Assembly (NCBI RefSeq): GCF_051846935.1
Contig: NZ_JBPYCS010000008.1
Span: 1 to 64,000, forward strand
DNA length: 64,000 bases
Direction of reading: 5' to 3'
Source: JBPYCR01 sp051846935
Lineage (GTDB): Bacteria; Bacillota; Bacilli; Bacillales; Amphibacillaceae
The notes under the pieces are model-generated. The model saw nothing but the letters and a program-made list of their open reading frames with translations, did no database searches and was not told the origin of the DNA. Below are positions 26,548 to 35,266 of this stretch, piece by piece; the first letter of the stretch is position 1, and each line of letters starts with the position of its first letter. The translations under genes and the position numbers were made by a program.

Positions 26548-27186
26548 ATGCGTTATTTAGTAAAAAAAGAAGTGTATTTGCATACACCAAGCTTATTATT
26601 CTTTCTCTTTTTTGTTCCGATCGGATACGTATTGAATATGCCTATGCTTACTATTTATTTAACTGTTTTTATCCTCCTGCTCGCGAACGCATTTTACTAT
26701 GATTACAAAAATAATGTTCATGCACTTCTTAAAAGCTTACCGGTCATACCACAACATACGGTACTAGCAAAATATATCGTTCTATTCGTACTACTTATAC
26801 TGTTTTTATTATACCAATGGATGATTGACGCACTCGCACACTTAGGACTTCCCTATTTAAAAGAACAGCCTATAAACAGGATACATTTTTTATTCACACT
26901 CCTTGGTTTTAGTATGTTACTCAGCATTGTTCTTCCCGTTTTTTACCATTTTCGATCCTTTGTTACTGCTGTTGTCGTTATGATGGGACTTATCTTTATA
27001 GTCGCTTTTGGCTTTGCAATTACCGCAGGAAACGAAGCGTTTCCTTATACGGATTATTTCCTTTTAAGTATTTTCTATTTAATCGATATCCAGCCTTTTC
27101 TTATTTCTAGCTTACTGACTATGTTATGTCTATTTATATCGTATCGTATTTCGACAGCTATTTTTAAACGGAAGGATTGCTTTTAA
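26548..27186 (+). CDS. ABC-2 type transporter membrane protein
   Basis: The protein is 212 aa with six hydrophobic segments. It starts MRYLVKKEVYLHTPSLLFFL, and AFYYDYKNNVHALLKSLPV is the 'LPV' loop typical of ABC-2 permeases with YtrA/YtrB-type ATPases. AAGGAGG precedes the ATG. It lies 16 bp after the ATPase gene. Confidence 0.85.
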   Translation: MRYLVKKEVYLHTPSLLFFLFFVPIGYVLNMPMLTIYLTVFILLLANAFYYDYKNNVHALLKSLPVIPQHTVLAKYIVLFVLLILFLLYQWMIDALAHLGLPYLKEQPINRIHFLFTLLGFSMLLSIVLPVFYHFRSFVTAVVVMMGLIFIVAFGFAITAGNEAFPYTDYFLLSIFYLIDIQPFLISSLLTMLCLFISYRISTAIFKRKDCF

Positions 27187-27256
27187 CCTATTAGTCAAAG
27201 GGGAATACAAATAATTTTACTGACGGAATGAAAAATTTTAAAGGTTGGTGATTCAA

Positions 27257-27916
27257 GTGCTTGCTCTATTGAAACAGCATACGCATTATACGAGTATATT
27301 AATGTACGTTTCGATTTTGCTTTTTTTAGTGGTTGCTTATGTTATAAAGCTGCCTCCAATATTTTTGTTTCTCATTGTTTTTTTAGCTATTGTTATTTCA
27401 TTATTCATTTTTGATTATACAGGGAAAATGAATCGGTTCCTTATTAGTTTACCTGTTCCAAAACAAAGGATCGTACAAAGCCGCTACGTAGCTTTGCTAT
27501 TGCTAGCTTTATTTCTTCTATTCTACCAATGGGGCGTTATGATCTTTACTTCCAACATTTTTGGGGCGGATTATTATGTATATAGCTGGAGAGATATAGT
27601 AACCGTTTTTTGTCTTAGCGGTTTAATTATAAGTATTACATTACCTATACTTTACTACTTTCAATCTGTTATCGTTTCGATTAGTATCGTATTGATTCTT
27701 TATTTTTTAGGCACGTTTCTCATGCTTGATCCACTCGTTCATGTGCTAGCGATGAAAAATGAAATTATTTTCAACGAGCTCGATCCAGGCTTTAAACGAT
27801 TAGTGGAAACGTATATTCCTTTTCAACCGTATATTAGCTTATGCGTAGTGACAAGTTTTTTCCTAGTTTCATCTGTAAAGCTAGCTGAGCAGTTTTTTTT
27901 GAAGAAGGATTTTTAA
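27257..27916 (+). CDS. ABC-2 type transporter membrane protein, second copy
   Basis: The protein is about 219 aa with six hydrophobic segments, and is a diverged relative of the 26548 protein: FDYTGKMNRFLISLPVPK aligns with YDYKNNVHALLKSLPVIP. Together they probably form a heterodimeric permease. The start is uncertain (GTG 27257 with GGTGA 6 nt upstream, or GTG 27248). Confidence 0.82.
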   Translation: MLALLKQHTHYTSILMYVSILLFLVVAYVIKLPPIFLFLIVFLAIVISLFIFDYTGKMNRFLISLPVPKQRIVQSRYVALLLLALFLLFYQWGVMIFTSNIFGADYYVYSWRDIVTVFCLSGLIISITLPILYYFQSVIVSISIVLILYFLGTFLMLDPLVHVLAMKNEIIFNELDPGFKRLVETYIPFQPYISLCVVTSFFLVSSVKLAEQFFLKKDF

Positions 27917-27955
27917 ACATCAAATGTGAAATTATAAATACGAGGAGGTACAACA

Positions 27956-28858
27956 TTGCTAAAAAATAAAAACGGGCAATTCCGATCTGGGTGGATCATT
28001 TTAGTCGCATTTATTATTATGTTCCTTGTTCAAGGTGTGTTTACAATTCCCGGAAGCCTTTTCCTTAGTTTCATCGAGCTATCAGAAGAGTCCGGGTCAA
28101 TTGCAATCGATATGGGAGAGGCATTTTCAAACTATCCTTGGCTGCTTTTAATCGCTCAAGGCGGAGGCACCGTAGGAGGAATCATTGCAACCGTACTTAT
28201 TTGGCGACTTATTAATAAACAACAGCCTTCCACATTAGGGCTATCCGGATCTGTCAAAGATTTTGTTTATGGTCTACTGCTTGGAGCCATTTCGATTACT
28301 ATTATTTTTATCGTGTTATATGTAACGGGGAATATTCAGTTGCTGACCGCCTTCTCAAATCCCCAAATAAGTAGTTTTACATTCAGCTTTCTCATCCTCT
28401 TTATTTTAGTAGGATTTTTTGAGGAAATGTTTTTTAGAGGATATGTTATGAATACGATGATCTTAAGAGGGAACAAAAAATGGATTATTTATGTTGCTTC
28501 TGCTCTTTTCTTTAGTATTGTACATGGGGCAAATCCAAATGTGAGTCTTTTCGGATTAGTAAATCTCGTGCTCGTCGGACTGTTATTTGCTTATATGTAT
28601 GATGCTACTAAAAGTCTGCTTTTACCAATCGGGTATCATATTACGTGGAATTACTTTCAAGGAAATATTTTTGGCTTTGCCGTAAGTGGAACGACCCCAC
28701 ATGGACTTTACGAGATTGATATTTCTCAAGGGAACGCTCTTCTAACTGGAGGATCCTTTGGACTTGAAGGTGGAGTTCTAGCAACAGCTTTGATTTTACT
28801 CGGATTTGCTGCGACAAAACTGTATGTACATAAACGCAACTATTCGTCATTGCTTTAA
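27956..28858 (+). CDS. CPBP family intramembrane metalloprotease
   Basis: The protein is 300 aa with about eight membrane segments. The Abi/CPBP motifs are present: EEMFFRGYVMN (EExxxR), FFSIVHGANP (FxxxH) and GYHITWNYFQG (HxxxN/B). Such proteases process prenylated proteins or act in bacteriocin self-immunity. TTG start with AGGAGG 7 nt upstream. It follows the ABC exporter genes by 39 bp, probably in the same operon, suggesting a peptide or envelope-stress function (inference). Confidence 0.88.
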   Translation: MLKNKNGQFRSGWIILVAFIIMFLVQGVFTIPGSLFLSFIELSEESGSIAIDMGEAFSNYPWLLLIAQGGGTVGGIIATVLIWRLINKQQPSTLGLSGSVKDFVYGLLLGAISITIIFIVLYVTGNIQLLTAFSNPQISSFTFSFLILFILVGFFEEMFFRGYVMNTMILRGNKKWIIYVASALFFSIVHGANPNVSLFGLVNLVLVGLLFAYMYDATKSLLLPIGYHITWNYFQGNIFGFAVSGTTPHGLYEIDISQGNALLTGGSFGLEGGVLATALILLGFAATKLYVHKRNYSSLL

Positions 28859-28871
28859 CAATAAATAAAAA

Positions 28872-29656
28872 GCGCCAACAGAAAGCGAAGCATATGACAA
28901 CGGCGATCACCGCAACGTTTTAAAAGCGTGTAACTGCACTAAAAAAGGACGAAACAGATTTTACTAATCTAATTTTTTAGGGATTGGAAATTTATGACCC
29001 TTTCTATCTTTGGTGTTTGAATTAGCACTAGCCGTTGCCATATGCGCAGACTCTAGTTGGAAAAGCAACAGCCGAAAATCCATTTAGGAAGTTGCAAAAA
29101 CTTCCTAAATTAGTTGAGGCGTTGCCAACAGAAAGCGAAGCATAGGGCAACGGCGATCACCGCAGTGTTTTCAAAGTGTGTAACTGCACTAAAAACAGAT
29201 TTTACTAATCTAATTTCGCTTTAGGGATAGGAAATTTATGACCCGCTATATCTTTGGTGTTTGAATTAGCACTAGCCGTTGCCATATGCGCAGACTCTAG
29301 TTGGAAAAGCAACAGCCGAAAATCCATTTAGGAAGTTGCAAAAACTTCCTAAATTAGTTGAGGCGTTGCCAACAGAAAGCGAAGCATAGGGCAACGGCGA
29401 TCACCGCAGCGTTTTCAAAGTGTGTAACTGCACTAAAAACAGATTTTACTAATCTAATTTCGCTTTAGGGATAGGAAATTTATGACCCGCTATATCTTTG
29501 GTGTTTGAATTAGCACTAGCCGTTGCCATATGCGCAGACTCTAGTTGGAAAAGCAACAGCCGAAAATCCATTTAGGAAGTTGCAAAAACTTCCTAAATTA
29601 GTTGAGGCGTTGCCAACAGAAAGCGAAGCATAGGGCAACGGCGATCACCGCAGCGT
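28872..29656. repeat. Tandem array of a 244-bp palindromic unit (about 3.2 copies)
   Basis: The motif CCAACAGAAAGCGAAGCAT recurs at about 28875, 29124, 29368 and 29612; spacing is 250, 244 and 244 bp. Units two and three are almost identical. Each unit contains GCCGTTGCC and GGCAACGGC about 115 bp apart as the outer arms of a large imperfect palindrome, and a perfect 11-bp hairpin TTTAGGAAGTT/AACTTCCTAAA at its centre. No ORF with a ribosome-binding site lies inside. Solitary relatives occur at 16.8, 25.1 and 41.3 kb. Confidence 0.92.
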
Positions 29657-29734
29657 AATCTATACAAAATAATGGTTTTCAAAATTCTAAACATCGATTG
29701 CAAACACGCGACTCAATTTTTCATGGACAACTAC

Positions 29735-29763
29735 TTGACAAAAACTAAATTACGAGAGATAAT
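29735..29763 (+). promoter_or_regulatory. Strong SigA-type promoter
   Basis: TTGACA (29735-29740) and GATAAT (29758-29763) are separated by 17 bp. No protein-coding frame follows for about 330 bp; instead a structured region ends in a terminator at 30062. Confidence 0.8.
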
Positions 29764-29769
29764 ATAAAG

Positions 29770-30062
29770 CTAAGTAACAAATAAGCATTCTGGCTTTCTA
29801 CGTACTGTTTTTGAAGATGCTTACTCACACTGGCGCGACTAAGGGGTCGCAAGGATGTAAGAGCAGGTAGGGCTTACATTGCTTAAGTTAGAGAACACCC
29901 AGTGGAAAAAGACCGCGGCATAAAATTCAACTCAACCTTAAATCGTTGCAAAAAAATCGTTGAATAGAAACTTTTCACTTATCTAGATCAAGTGAGCATA
30001 TAAATGAATTTGTTACTTTCATATGTAAGGAGCCCTACCGTATACTATAAAGGGCTCCTTTT
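29770..30062 (+). ncRNA. Candidate structured RNA or attenuator leader upstream of cvfB
   Basis: Between the promoter and a terminator lies about 290 nt without a coding frame but with perfect hairpins. They are TAAGCAT (29782-29788) with ATGCTTA (29817-29823); CACTGG (29828-29833) with CCAGTG (29899-29904) enclosing GCGAC/GTCGC (29835-29839, 29846-29850) and ATGTAAG/CTTACAT (29855-29861, 29873-29879). A further CACTT/AAGTG hairpin lies near 29977-29995. The region is either a small RNA gene or a riboswitch-like leader for cvfB, whose start is only 34 bp after the terminator. I do not recognise it as a known class; no T-box, SAM, purine, lysine, TPP or tmRNA signature was found. Confidence 0.55.
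30029..30062 (+). terminator. Rho-independent terminator before cvfB
   Basis: GGAGCCCT (30029-30036) pairs with AGGGCTCC (30051-30058) followed by TTTT. No protein-coding gene lies immediately upstream, so it ends the candidate structured RNA or acts as an attenuator. Confidence 0.85.
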
Positions 30063-30095
30063 CTAATAATAAAATTTACGAAAGCAGGTAATTGT

Positions 30096-30956
30096 ATGAA
30101 CGGCTTACAAATAGGAACGGTTCAAACAATGGAAGTATTACGAAAGATTGATACAGGATACGTTCTCCATCAAGAGGACAACGAAGCTTTGCTCCACAAT
30201 AATGAAGCAGATAAAGAACTAGAAACAGGCGAAGAAGTCGAAGTATTTTTATATATGGACAAGTCGGAGCAAATTGTTGCAAGTAGTAAAGTACCTTTCA
30301 TTCAAATAGATACGTTTGGTTGGGCACAGGTGATAGAGGTTATTAAACCGATTGGCGTATTTGTTGATATCGGAACAACAAAAGACATGCTCGTTTCCGT
30401 CGATGACTTGCCATTATTCCAAAGTGCTTGGCCACAGCCGGGTGATCAGCTGTATGTTACCTTAGGGACCGATCGCAAAGGTCGTCTGCTCGCCATACCG
30501 GCTAAAGAACAAGATTTCGGCGATTTATGGGAGGCTGCGCTTGAGTTAAAGTTGAATATGCCTGTTACTGGCCGAGTCTATTACACAAGTCGTGAAGGCA
30601 CTGCGATAATTACCGAAAATAATCATCGCGGATTTATTCACCATACAGAACGTAATGAAGAACCACGTCTTGGCGAGCTTGTGCATGGACGTATTATCGC
30701 GATTAAAGAAGACGGGTCAATCAACGTTTCGTTACTCCCATTAAAGCACGAACGATTGGATTCAGATGCAGAACAAATTCTGCAACATCTGGCACAACAA
30801 GACGGTCGCATGCCTTTTACAGATAAAAGCGATCCCGAGGACATACGTGCTACTTTTCATATGAGTAAATCAGCCTTCAAACGGGCGCTCGGGCGGCTAA
30901 TGAAAATGAAGCGGATTGAACAACGCGCGGAAGAAACAGTTTTGATTAAAGAGTGA
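30096..30956 (+). CDS. cvfB: CvfB, S1-domain RNA-binding protein
   Basis: The protein is 286 aa (B. subtilis YitL, S. aureus CvfB). It has tandem S1-like domains (QIGTVQTMEVLRKIDTGY; GWAQVIEVIKPIGVFVDIG; VTGRVYYTSREGTAII; GELVHGRIIAIKEDGSINVS) and a C-terminal winged helix (KSAFKRALGRLMKMKRIE). In S. aureus it affects virulence and RNA metabolism. AGCAGG precedes the ATG. The promoter-terminator segment immediately upstream suggests control by attenuation or a separate RNA. Confidence 0.95.
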   Translation: MNGLQIGTVQTMEVLRKIDTGYVLHQEDNEALLHNNEADKELETGEEVEVFLYMDKSEQIVASSKVPFIQIDTFGWAQVIEVIKPIGVFVDIGTTKDMLVSVDDLPLFQSAWPQPGDQLYVTLGTDRKGRLLAIPAKEQDFGDLWEAALELKLNMPVTGRVYYTSREGTAIITENNHRGFIHHTERNEEPRLGELVHGRIIAIKEDGSINVSLLPLKHERLDSDAEQILQHLAQQDGRMPFTDKSDPEDIRATFHMSKSAFKRALGRLMKMKRIEQRAEETVLIKE

Positions 30957-30987
30957 AACGATTCCGTTAATGAACAATTTTGCATAG

Positions 30988-31039
30988 AAAAACTGCCCGC
31001 TTAAGTCATATTCGGAATGCTTAGGCGGGCAGTTTTTTT
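30988..31039 (+). terminator. Terminator after cvfB
   Basis: AAACTGCCCGC pairs with GCGGGCAGTTT, followed by a run of T to 31039. Inner TTAAG/CTTA extends the stem with a bulge. Confidence 0.9.
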
Positions 31040-31108
31040 CCTGTTGTTTATCTTTCGCTGAAGTTCGTAATTGTTTAGTATGCTTCCTATTTCAAATCAT
31101 TCTGCAAA

Positions 31109-32113
31109 TTAGGATTCCTTATTTAGTCCATCACTAATAATATCAATATTATAATTTAAATACTTTATATACGTATCGACTTCGTCGCCAGGCTGGCCTA
31201 TTTCATCCGAATAAATATACTTTTCATAAATTTCAACCCCAGATTCAGCAGAAACGGTTTCCATTGGACGAGAATCTACGTTGGATTCCAAAAATAGAAC
31301 AGGAACGTTATTTTCTTGGATGTACGTTACAAGCGATTTAATTTGCTCTGGAGAACCATTTTCTTCTGTATCCACACGCCAAATACATTCTTCCTCCATT
31401 CCGTAATGATCGAGCATATATTGAAACGCACATTCACTCGTAATTAACGTACGATTTTCTTTAGGTATTGCACCAATTCGCTCTTCGTACTCTTTATCAA
31501 TTTCTTTTAAACGGGTCAAATAATCTTCGGCTCGTTCTTCATAATACGCTTTATTGTCTGGATCAACCTCGATAAATGCATCTCGCATATCCTCCGCCAT
31601 CTTAATACCTACACCGGGATCTATAAACGAGTGGGGGTTAACTTCTTCATCTTTACTTCCCTTTGCCGACAAATACTTCGGCTCTACGCGTTCGGTCAAA
31701 CTATAAACCTTCGCCTCATCCTGACCTACAGAGTCGACCATTCTGAAAAACCAGCCATCCTTCCCACCTTCTAAATTCATACCGTTGTAAAATAATACAT
31801 CCGCATCTGTAGCTTTTTTAATATCCTCTGGCAACGGCTCATACTCATGTGGATCGGTTCCCGTCGGTACGAGGTTGTGTACTTCGACCTTTTCCCCACC
31901 GATTTCTCGAACCAAATCTGAAATAATCGTAAAAGATGAAACAGCCAACAGTTTATTTCCAGTACTTGCTTCAGTAGTTCCAGCAGTCTCTTTAGTATCT
32001 GCTACTTCTCCTTTTTCTTCTTTTGTAGCATCACTCGTGCCACAAGCTGCGAGTGCAACGAATGCGATGCTCGCTAAAATTAGTGCCTTTACAAAATTTC
32101 TCATAAACCCCAT
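31109..32113 (-). CDS. mntA: Manganese-type ABC transporter substrate-binding lipoprotein
   Basis: The protein is 334 aa. The signal peptide ends in VALAAC (lipid Cys at 24). The metal-ligand set is DPHEYE, NPHSFID, TSECAF and YSDEIG, i.e. His, His, Glu, Asp. This His2-Glu-Asp pattern is that of PsaA/MtsA/MntA manganese-binding proteins rather than zinc-binding ZnuA. Last gene of the ATPase-permease-lipoprotein operon. AAAGGAG is close to the first ATG; a start three codons later is possible. Confidence 0.9.
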   Translation of the reverse strand: MGFMRNFVKALILASIAFVALAACGTSDATKEEKGEVADTKETAGTTEASTGNKLLAVSSFTIISDLVREIGGEKVEVHNLVPTGTDPHEYEPLPEDIKKATDADVLFYNGMNLEGGKDGWFFRMVDSVGQDEAKVYSLTERVEPKYLSAKGSKDEEVNPHSFIDPGVGIKMAEDMRDAFIEVDPDNKAYYEERAEDYLTRLKEIDKEYEERIGAIPKENRTLITSECAFQYMLDHYGMEEECIWRVDTEENGSPEQIKSLVTYIQENNVPVLFLESNVDSRPMETVSAESGVEIYEKYIYSDEIGQPGDEVDTYIKYLNYNIDIISDGLNKES

Positions 32114-32161
32114 ACGCTCCTTTGATGTTTAATCCTATAGTTAATTTTTTTCACCAGTTGA

Positions 32162-33025
32162 TTACTTCCCTAACGCCACTTTCTTTTTATTATTCTTAAG
32201 GGTACGCCATAACACCCCTTGTTTTGGTGAAAAGATAAAAGCTAAAACAAATAATGCGGTAGTTGCTAAAGCAATTACTGGGCCAGATGGTAAATTATAA
32301 ACAAAACTAAAATACATACCGATCACCGCTGAGACTGCTCCAAAAAATGCAGCCATAAAAATCATCGTCCCCATTCGATTCGTTAATAAATAAGCGGTAG
32401 CCGCTGGTGTAATTAGCATAGATATTACTAAAATAACACCTACTGTTTGCAACGAAGCGACCGTAACTAACGTCAATAAAACCATAATCCCATAATGAAT
32501 GAGCCGTACCTTCAACCCATAGGCCGCAGCCATTGTTTCATCAAAACTAGACACAAGCAGTTCTTTATAAAACAAGAAGACAGCAAGGAGAACAATTGCC
32601 CCTACAATGATTGTCAGCCACATATCAGACGTTCGAACGGATAATACATTTCCAAACAGAATTTGAGTTAGATCCGTTGCACTTTGAGCCTTTGTAATTA
32701 AGATAATCCCTAACGCAAAAGCGGCCGAAAAAACAAGTCCAATCGACGAGTCATTTTTCACACGACTGTTTTGGCTAATAACACCAATACCTAATGCGGT
32801 TAGAATCCCCGTCACAACTGCTCCATAAAAATAACTAATACCGAACATATAAGAAATAGCTACTCCAGGTAATACAGCATGCGAAATTGCATCCCCCATT
32901 AATGCCATCCCTCGAAGTACAATAAAACTGCCAATAACCCCACAAATTATTCCGACGACAACGGAAGTAATCATCGCTTTCTGTAGAAATCCGTAATTCA
33001 TTATGTCGTTCATAAACTCGATCAT
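32162..33025 (-). CDS. mntC: Manganese ABC transporter permease (ZnuB/MntC family)
   Basis: The protein is 287 aa with about eight membrane segments and the ABC-3 family signature GVIGSFIVLRGMALMGDAIS, HAVLPGVAISYMFG. It pairs with the adjacent ATPase and lipoprotein. The ATG overlaps the ATPase stop codon by 4 bp (ATGA), with GGAG upstream. The function follows from synteny and the MntR-like operator upstream. Confidence 0.92.
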   Translation of the reverse strand: MIEFMNDIMNYGFLQKAMITSVVVGIICGVIGSFIVLRGMALMGDAISHAVLPGVAISYMFGISYFYGAVVTGILTALGIGVISQNSRVKNDSSIGLVFSAAFALGIILITKAQSATDLTQILFGNVLSVRTSDMWLTIIVGAIVLLAVFLFYKELLVSSFDETMAAAYGLKVRLIHYGIMVLLTLVTVASLQTVGVILVISMLITPAATAYLLTNRMGTMIFMAAFFGAVSAVIGMYFSFVYNLPSGPVIALATTALFVLAFIFSPKQGVLWRTLKNNKKKVALGK

Positions 33026-33765
33026 GCTTCCACTCCTAGACTGCCCATCATTGAAAAGGGAGAATTATATGCTTTTTGCATTAGTGAAGGTTGGAATACG
33101 TTTTCTACAGAACCACATCCGATAATTTCTTTATTAATTAAAATTAAATCATCAAAATAGTGCTCTACTTTCGATAAGTCATGATGTACAACGAACACTG
33201 TTTTTCCTTCGTCACGTAATTTTTTAAGAATGTTAATAATTACTTTCTCACTTGCGACATCAATTCCAACAAATGGTTCATCTAAGAAAAAGTATTCCGC
33301 CTTCTGTGCTAATGCACGTGCGAGAAACACACGCTGCTGTTGCCCACCGGACAATTCTCCAATCTGATTTTTTGCATACTTTTCCATACCGACTTTAGCA
33401 AGACACTCCATCGCCCATTGCCGATCCGCCTTTTTCGGACGATGAAATAACCCAAGCTTTGGAAACGTCCCTAATAAAACCGTATCCCGTACAATTATTG
33501 GAAAGTCCCAATCTATATTTGAACGTTGCGGAACGTAAGCAATTCTTTTTTGCACAGCTTTTAATGGCTTATTTTCCATCGTCACCTTTCCACTATCTCG
33601 TGGAATTAAACCGAGAACAGCTTTCATCATCGTCGACTTTCCAGCTCCGTTTGGTCCTAGTATGCCAATTAACTTTCCTGTCTCAAATGAAAAGTTGACA
33701 TTATCCACTACTTGCTTTCCATAATAGGAAACATTTAAATTCTCTACATCAATCGTTTGCCTCAA
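33022..33765 (-). CDS. mntB: Manganese ABC transporter ATP-binding protein
   Basis: The protein is 247 aa: Walker A GPNGAGKSTMMK, signature ELSGGQQQRVFLARALA, Walker B YFFLDEPFVGID, switch His VVHHDLSKVE. I chose a TTG start at 33765 because AGGAGG lies 8 nt upstream; the frame from 33795 begins before that site. First gene of the operon, preceded by a DtxR/MntR-like palindrome at 33821-33840. Confidence 0.92.
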   Translation of the reverse strand: MRQTIDVENLNVSYYGKQVVDNVNFSFETGKLIGILGPNGAGKSTMMKAVLGLIPRDSGKVTMENKPLKAVQKRIAYVPQRSNIDWDFPIIVRDTVLLGTFPKLGLFHRPKKADRQWAMECLAKVGMEKYAKNQIGELSGGQQQRVFLARALAQKAEYFFLDEPFVGIDVASEKVIINILKKLRDEGKTVFVVHHDLSKVEHYFDDLILINKEIIGCGSVENVFQPSLMQKAYNSPFSMMGSLGVEA

Positions 33766-33820
33766 TGCTATCTCCTCCTGATTCCACTTTTCCATGTTCT
33801 ATTATTATTAAAACGCCAAA

Positions 33821-33840
33821 AAGTTTACCTGAGGCAACTT
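33821..33840 (-). promoter_or_regulatory. Putative MntR operator
   Basis: AAGTTTACCTGAGGCAACTT is an imperfect palindrome close to the MntR/DtxR-type operator (AGTTTGCC-like half sites facing each other). It lies 56-75 bp upstream of the transporter ATPase start. Manganese-bound MntR is expected to repress import from here (family knowledge). Confidence 0.7.
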
Positions 33841-34125
33841 TAAGACGTTAAAAAAGGAACTTTCCGATATTTATTCTTTAATTAAACCTTGATCCAATGA
33901 CTTTATAGCGTTCGTCCACTTCTATTTCACGCTGCATACATAATCGTTTAAAATAAAAATTTTATTACCTTGAGTTCCGTCTAAATGAATTCATCATCGT
34001 CAATTAGTTTGCTTAGGCATTATTTCTTTCCTCGATACAACTTTTATTATAATATAAACATTTCTAAAAGTAAACAACAATTCGTAATCCTTTTTAAGTT
34101 CTTTTATTTCCTTTGTTAGGGGTCG
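33841..34125. other. Intergenic stretch, nothing recognised
   Basis: AT-rich sequence upstream of the manganese importer operon. No ORF with a ribosome-binding site and no repeat was seen. Confidence 0.5.
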
Positions 34126-34129
34126 TTTT

Positions 34130-34182
34130 ATAAAAAAATAGAAAAGTCCGCAACGCACACAATATGCATCGCAGACTTTTCT
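34130..34182 (-). terminator. Terminator after the 34233 membrane protein gene
   Basis: AGAAAAGTC (34140-34148) pairs with GACTTTTCT (34174-34182). On the minus strand it is followed by a T7 run. A second small hairpin (GACGTG/CACGTC near 34193-34208) lies closer to the stop codon. Confidence 0.8.
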
Positions 34183-34232
34183 AAATAAATAGGACGTGGA
34201 AGCACGTCTCCTATTAATCGTAATTAAATTAA

Positions 34233-34523
34233 TTAAGCTTTAACATCCTCTTGCTGAAAAGAGTCTAAAATCGCCGTGACAATAAAACCAATTGCAGCTG
34301 CAAATAGACAAGCAATTCCCCAGCCACCTAGGCCGGCACCCATAATAAATGTTCTTTCAACTATCGTAGCAAACAAAAGTAAAATTAAGCCAGCTCCAAA
34401 TAAGAACATACATGGGTAGTAGCTTATGTACTTCGTTTTAGGCGTTACTTTCACAAGTACAAAACTTAAAATTAAAATAGCAACCGTTAAAATAATACCT
34501 ATTGTGAATACAGACTGTATCAT
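34233..34523 (-). CDS. Small integral membrane protein
   Basis: The protein is 96 aa with three membrane segments (SVFTIGIILTVAILILS; YPCMFLFGAGLILLLFATIV; GGWGIACLFAAAIGFIVTAI) and a short charged tail. No family is recognised. Own terminator, so probably monocistronic. Confidence 0.75.
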   Translation of the reverse strand: MIQSVFTIGIILTVAILILSFVLVKVTPKTKYISYYPCMFLFGAGLILLLFATIVERTFIMGAGLGGWGIACLFAAAIGFIVTAILDSFQQEDVKA

Positions 34524-34775
34524 CGTGTCACCTCATATACCAAATATATATAGTTCGCACTATCTTTATATAGTTTACAATCGAACAGTTGTAAAGTCAA
34601 TTAAACAGACGATCGAAAGCATTAAAACTGCAAGTTGTCACGATTAGTTCACAAATTAAAAATTAAATGTTGGACAGGCTACACATTCCTCAATAATTGA
34701 ATCATGCTCATTTGCAATTGTATTTATAAAAAGTATTCTTCCAGTACGGTAAAAATGTATGCAAATTATAAACGA

Positions 34776-34976
34776 TCATTTCGTATCGGTATAAACTCTT
34801 CCTACTTGACCGTCTTGTAAGCGAACCTTTATGCCGTGAGGATGAAAGGAGGACTTAGTAAGTATATCCTGTACAATCCCACTTGTCGTTTTACCTGTTC
34901 TCTGATCTTTTTTCAAAATAACTTCCACTGCAAGTCCTCTATAAATATTTTCTCTATATCTTCCGTCTGTGCCCAT
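34776..34976 (-). CDS. ywbE: YwbE family protein
   Basis: The protein is 66 aa. 'GLAVEVILKKDQRTGKTTSG' and 'HPHGIKVRLQDGQVGRV' match the DUF2196/YwbE family, a small KOW-like beta-barrel of unknown function. GGAG precedes the ATG. It sits 32 bp after the DUF2164 gene, probably in one transcript. Confidence 0.92.
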   Translation of the reverse strand: MGTDGRYRENIYRGLAVEVILKKDQRTGKTTSGIVQDILTKSSFHPHGIKVRLQDGQVGRVYTDTK

Positions 34977-35008
34977 TGCCTATCTCCTTATTTTCCACAC
35001 GTGATTTA

Positions 35009-35236
35009 TCACTTCTGAATTTCAAATATATCCTCTATTTTCGCTAGCATGTATGTATGACTATCTTCTACACCTTTATTGTAAAAGGTTGGCGCTATTT
35101 CCTTCGTTATGAAGTCTAAGAACATCATCGCTTTCAAATTACCCATTTTTTCGCCATGCTCTTTTTCAAAATAATGCTGCATATGTTTAATCATTTCTTC
35201 CTGTTGCTCTTTTGATAATTCAAATGTTGCTTTCAA
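35009..35236 (-). CDS. DUF2164 family protein
   Basis: The protein is 75 aa. ELSKEQQEEMIKHMQHYFEK and GNLKAMMFLDFITKEIAPTF, then NKGVEDSHTY, match DUF2164, a small helical family of unknown role. TTG start with AAAGGAG 9 nt upstream. Confidence 0.88.
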   Translation of the reverse strand: MKATFELSKEQQEEMIKHMQHYFEKEHGEKMGNLKAMMFLDFITKEIAPTFYNKGVEDSHTYMLAKIEDIFEIQK

Positions 35237-35266
35237 TAAGGAGCTCTCCTTTATGTTGTAACGTAC

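Noticed and set aside
28872..29656. CRISPR array
   Set aside because: Repeats are 244 bp with conserved full units rather than short direct repeats with unique spacers; no cas genes nearby.
29899..29925. T-box element (GTGG followed by ACCGCG near the cvfB leader)
   Set aside because: The two parts are separated by extra bases and the terminator is more than 100 nt away, so the antiterminator/terminator overlap of T-boxes is missing.
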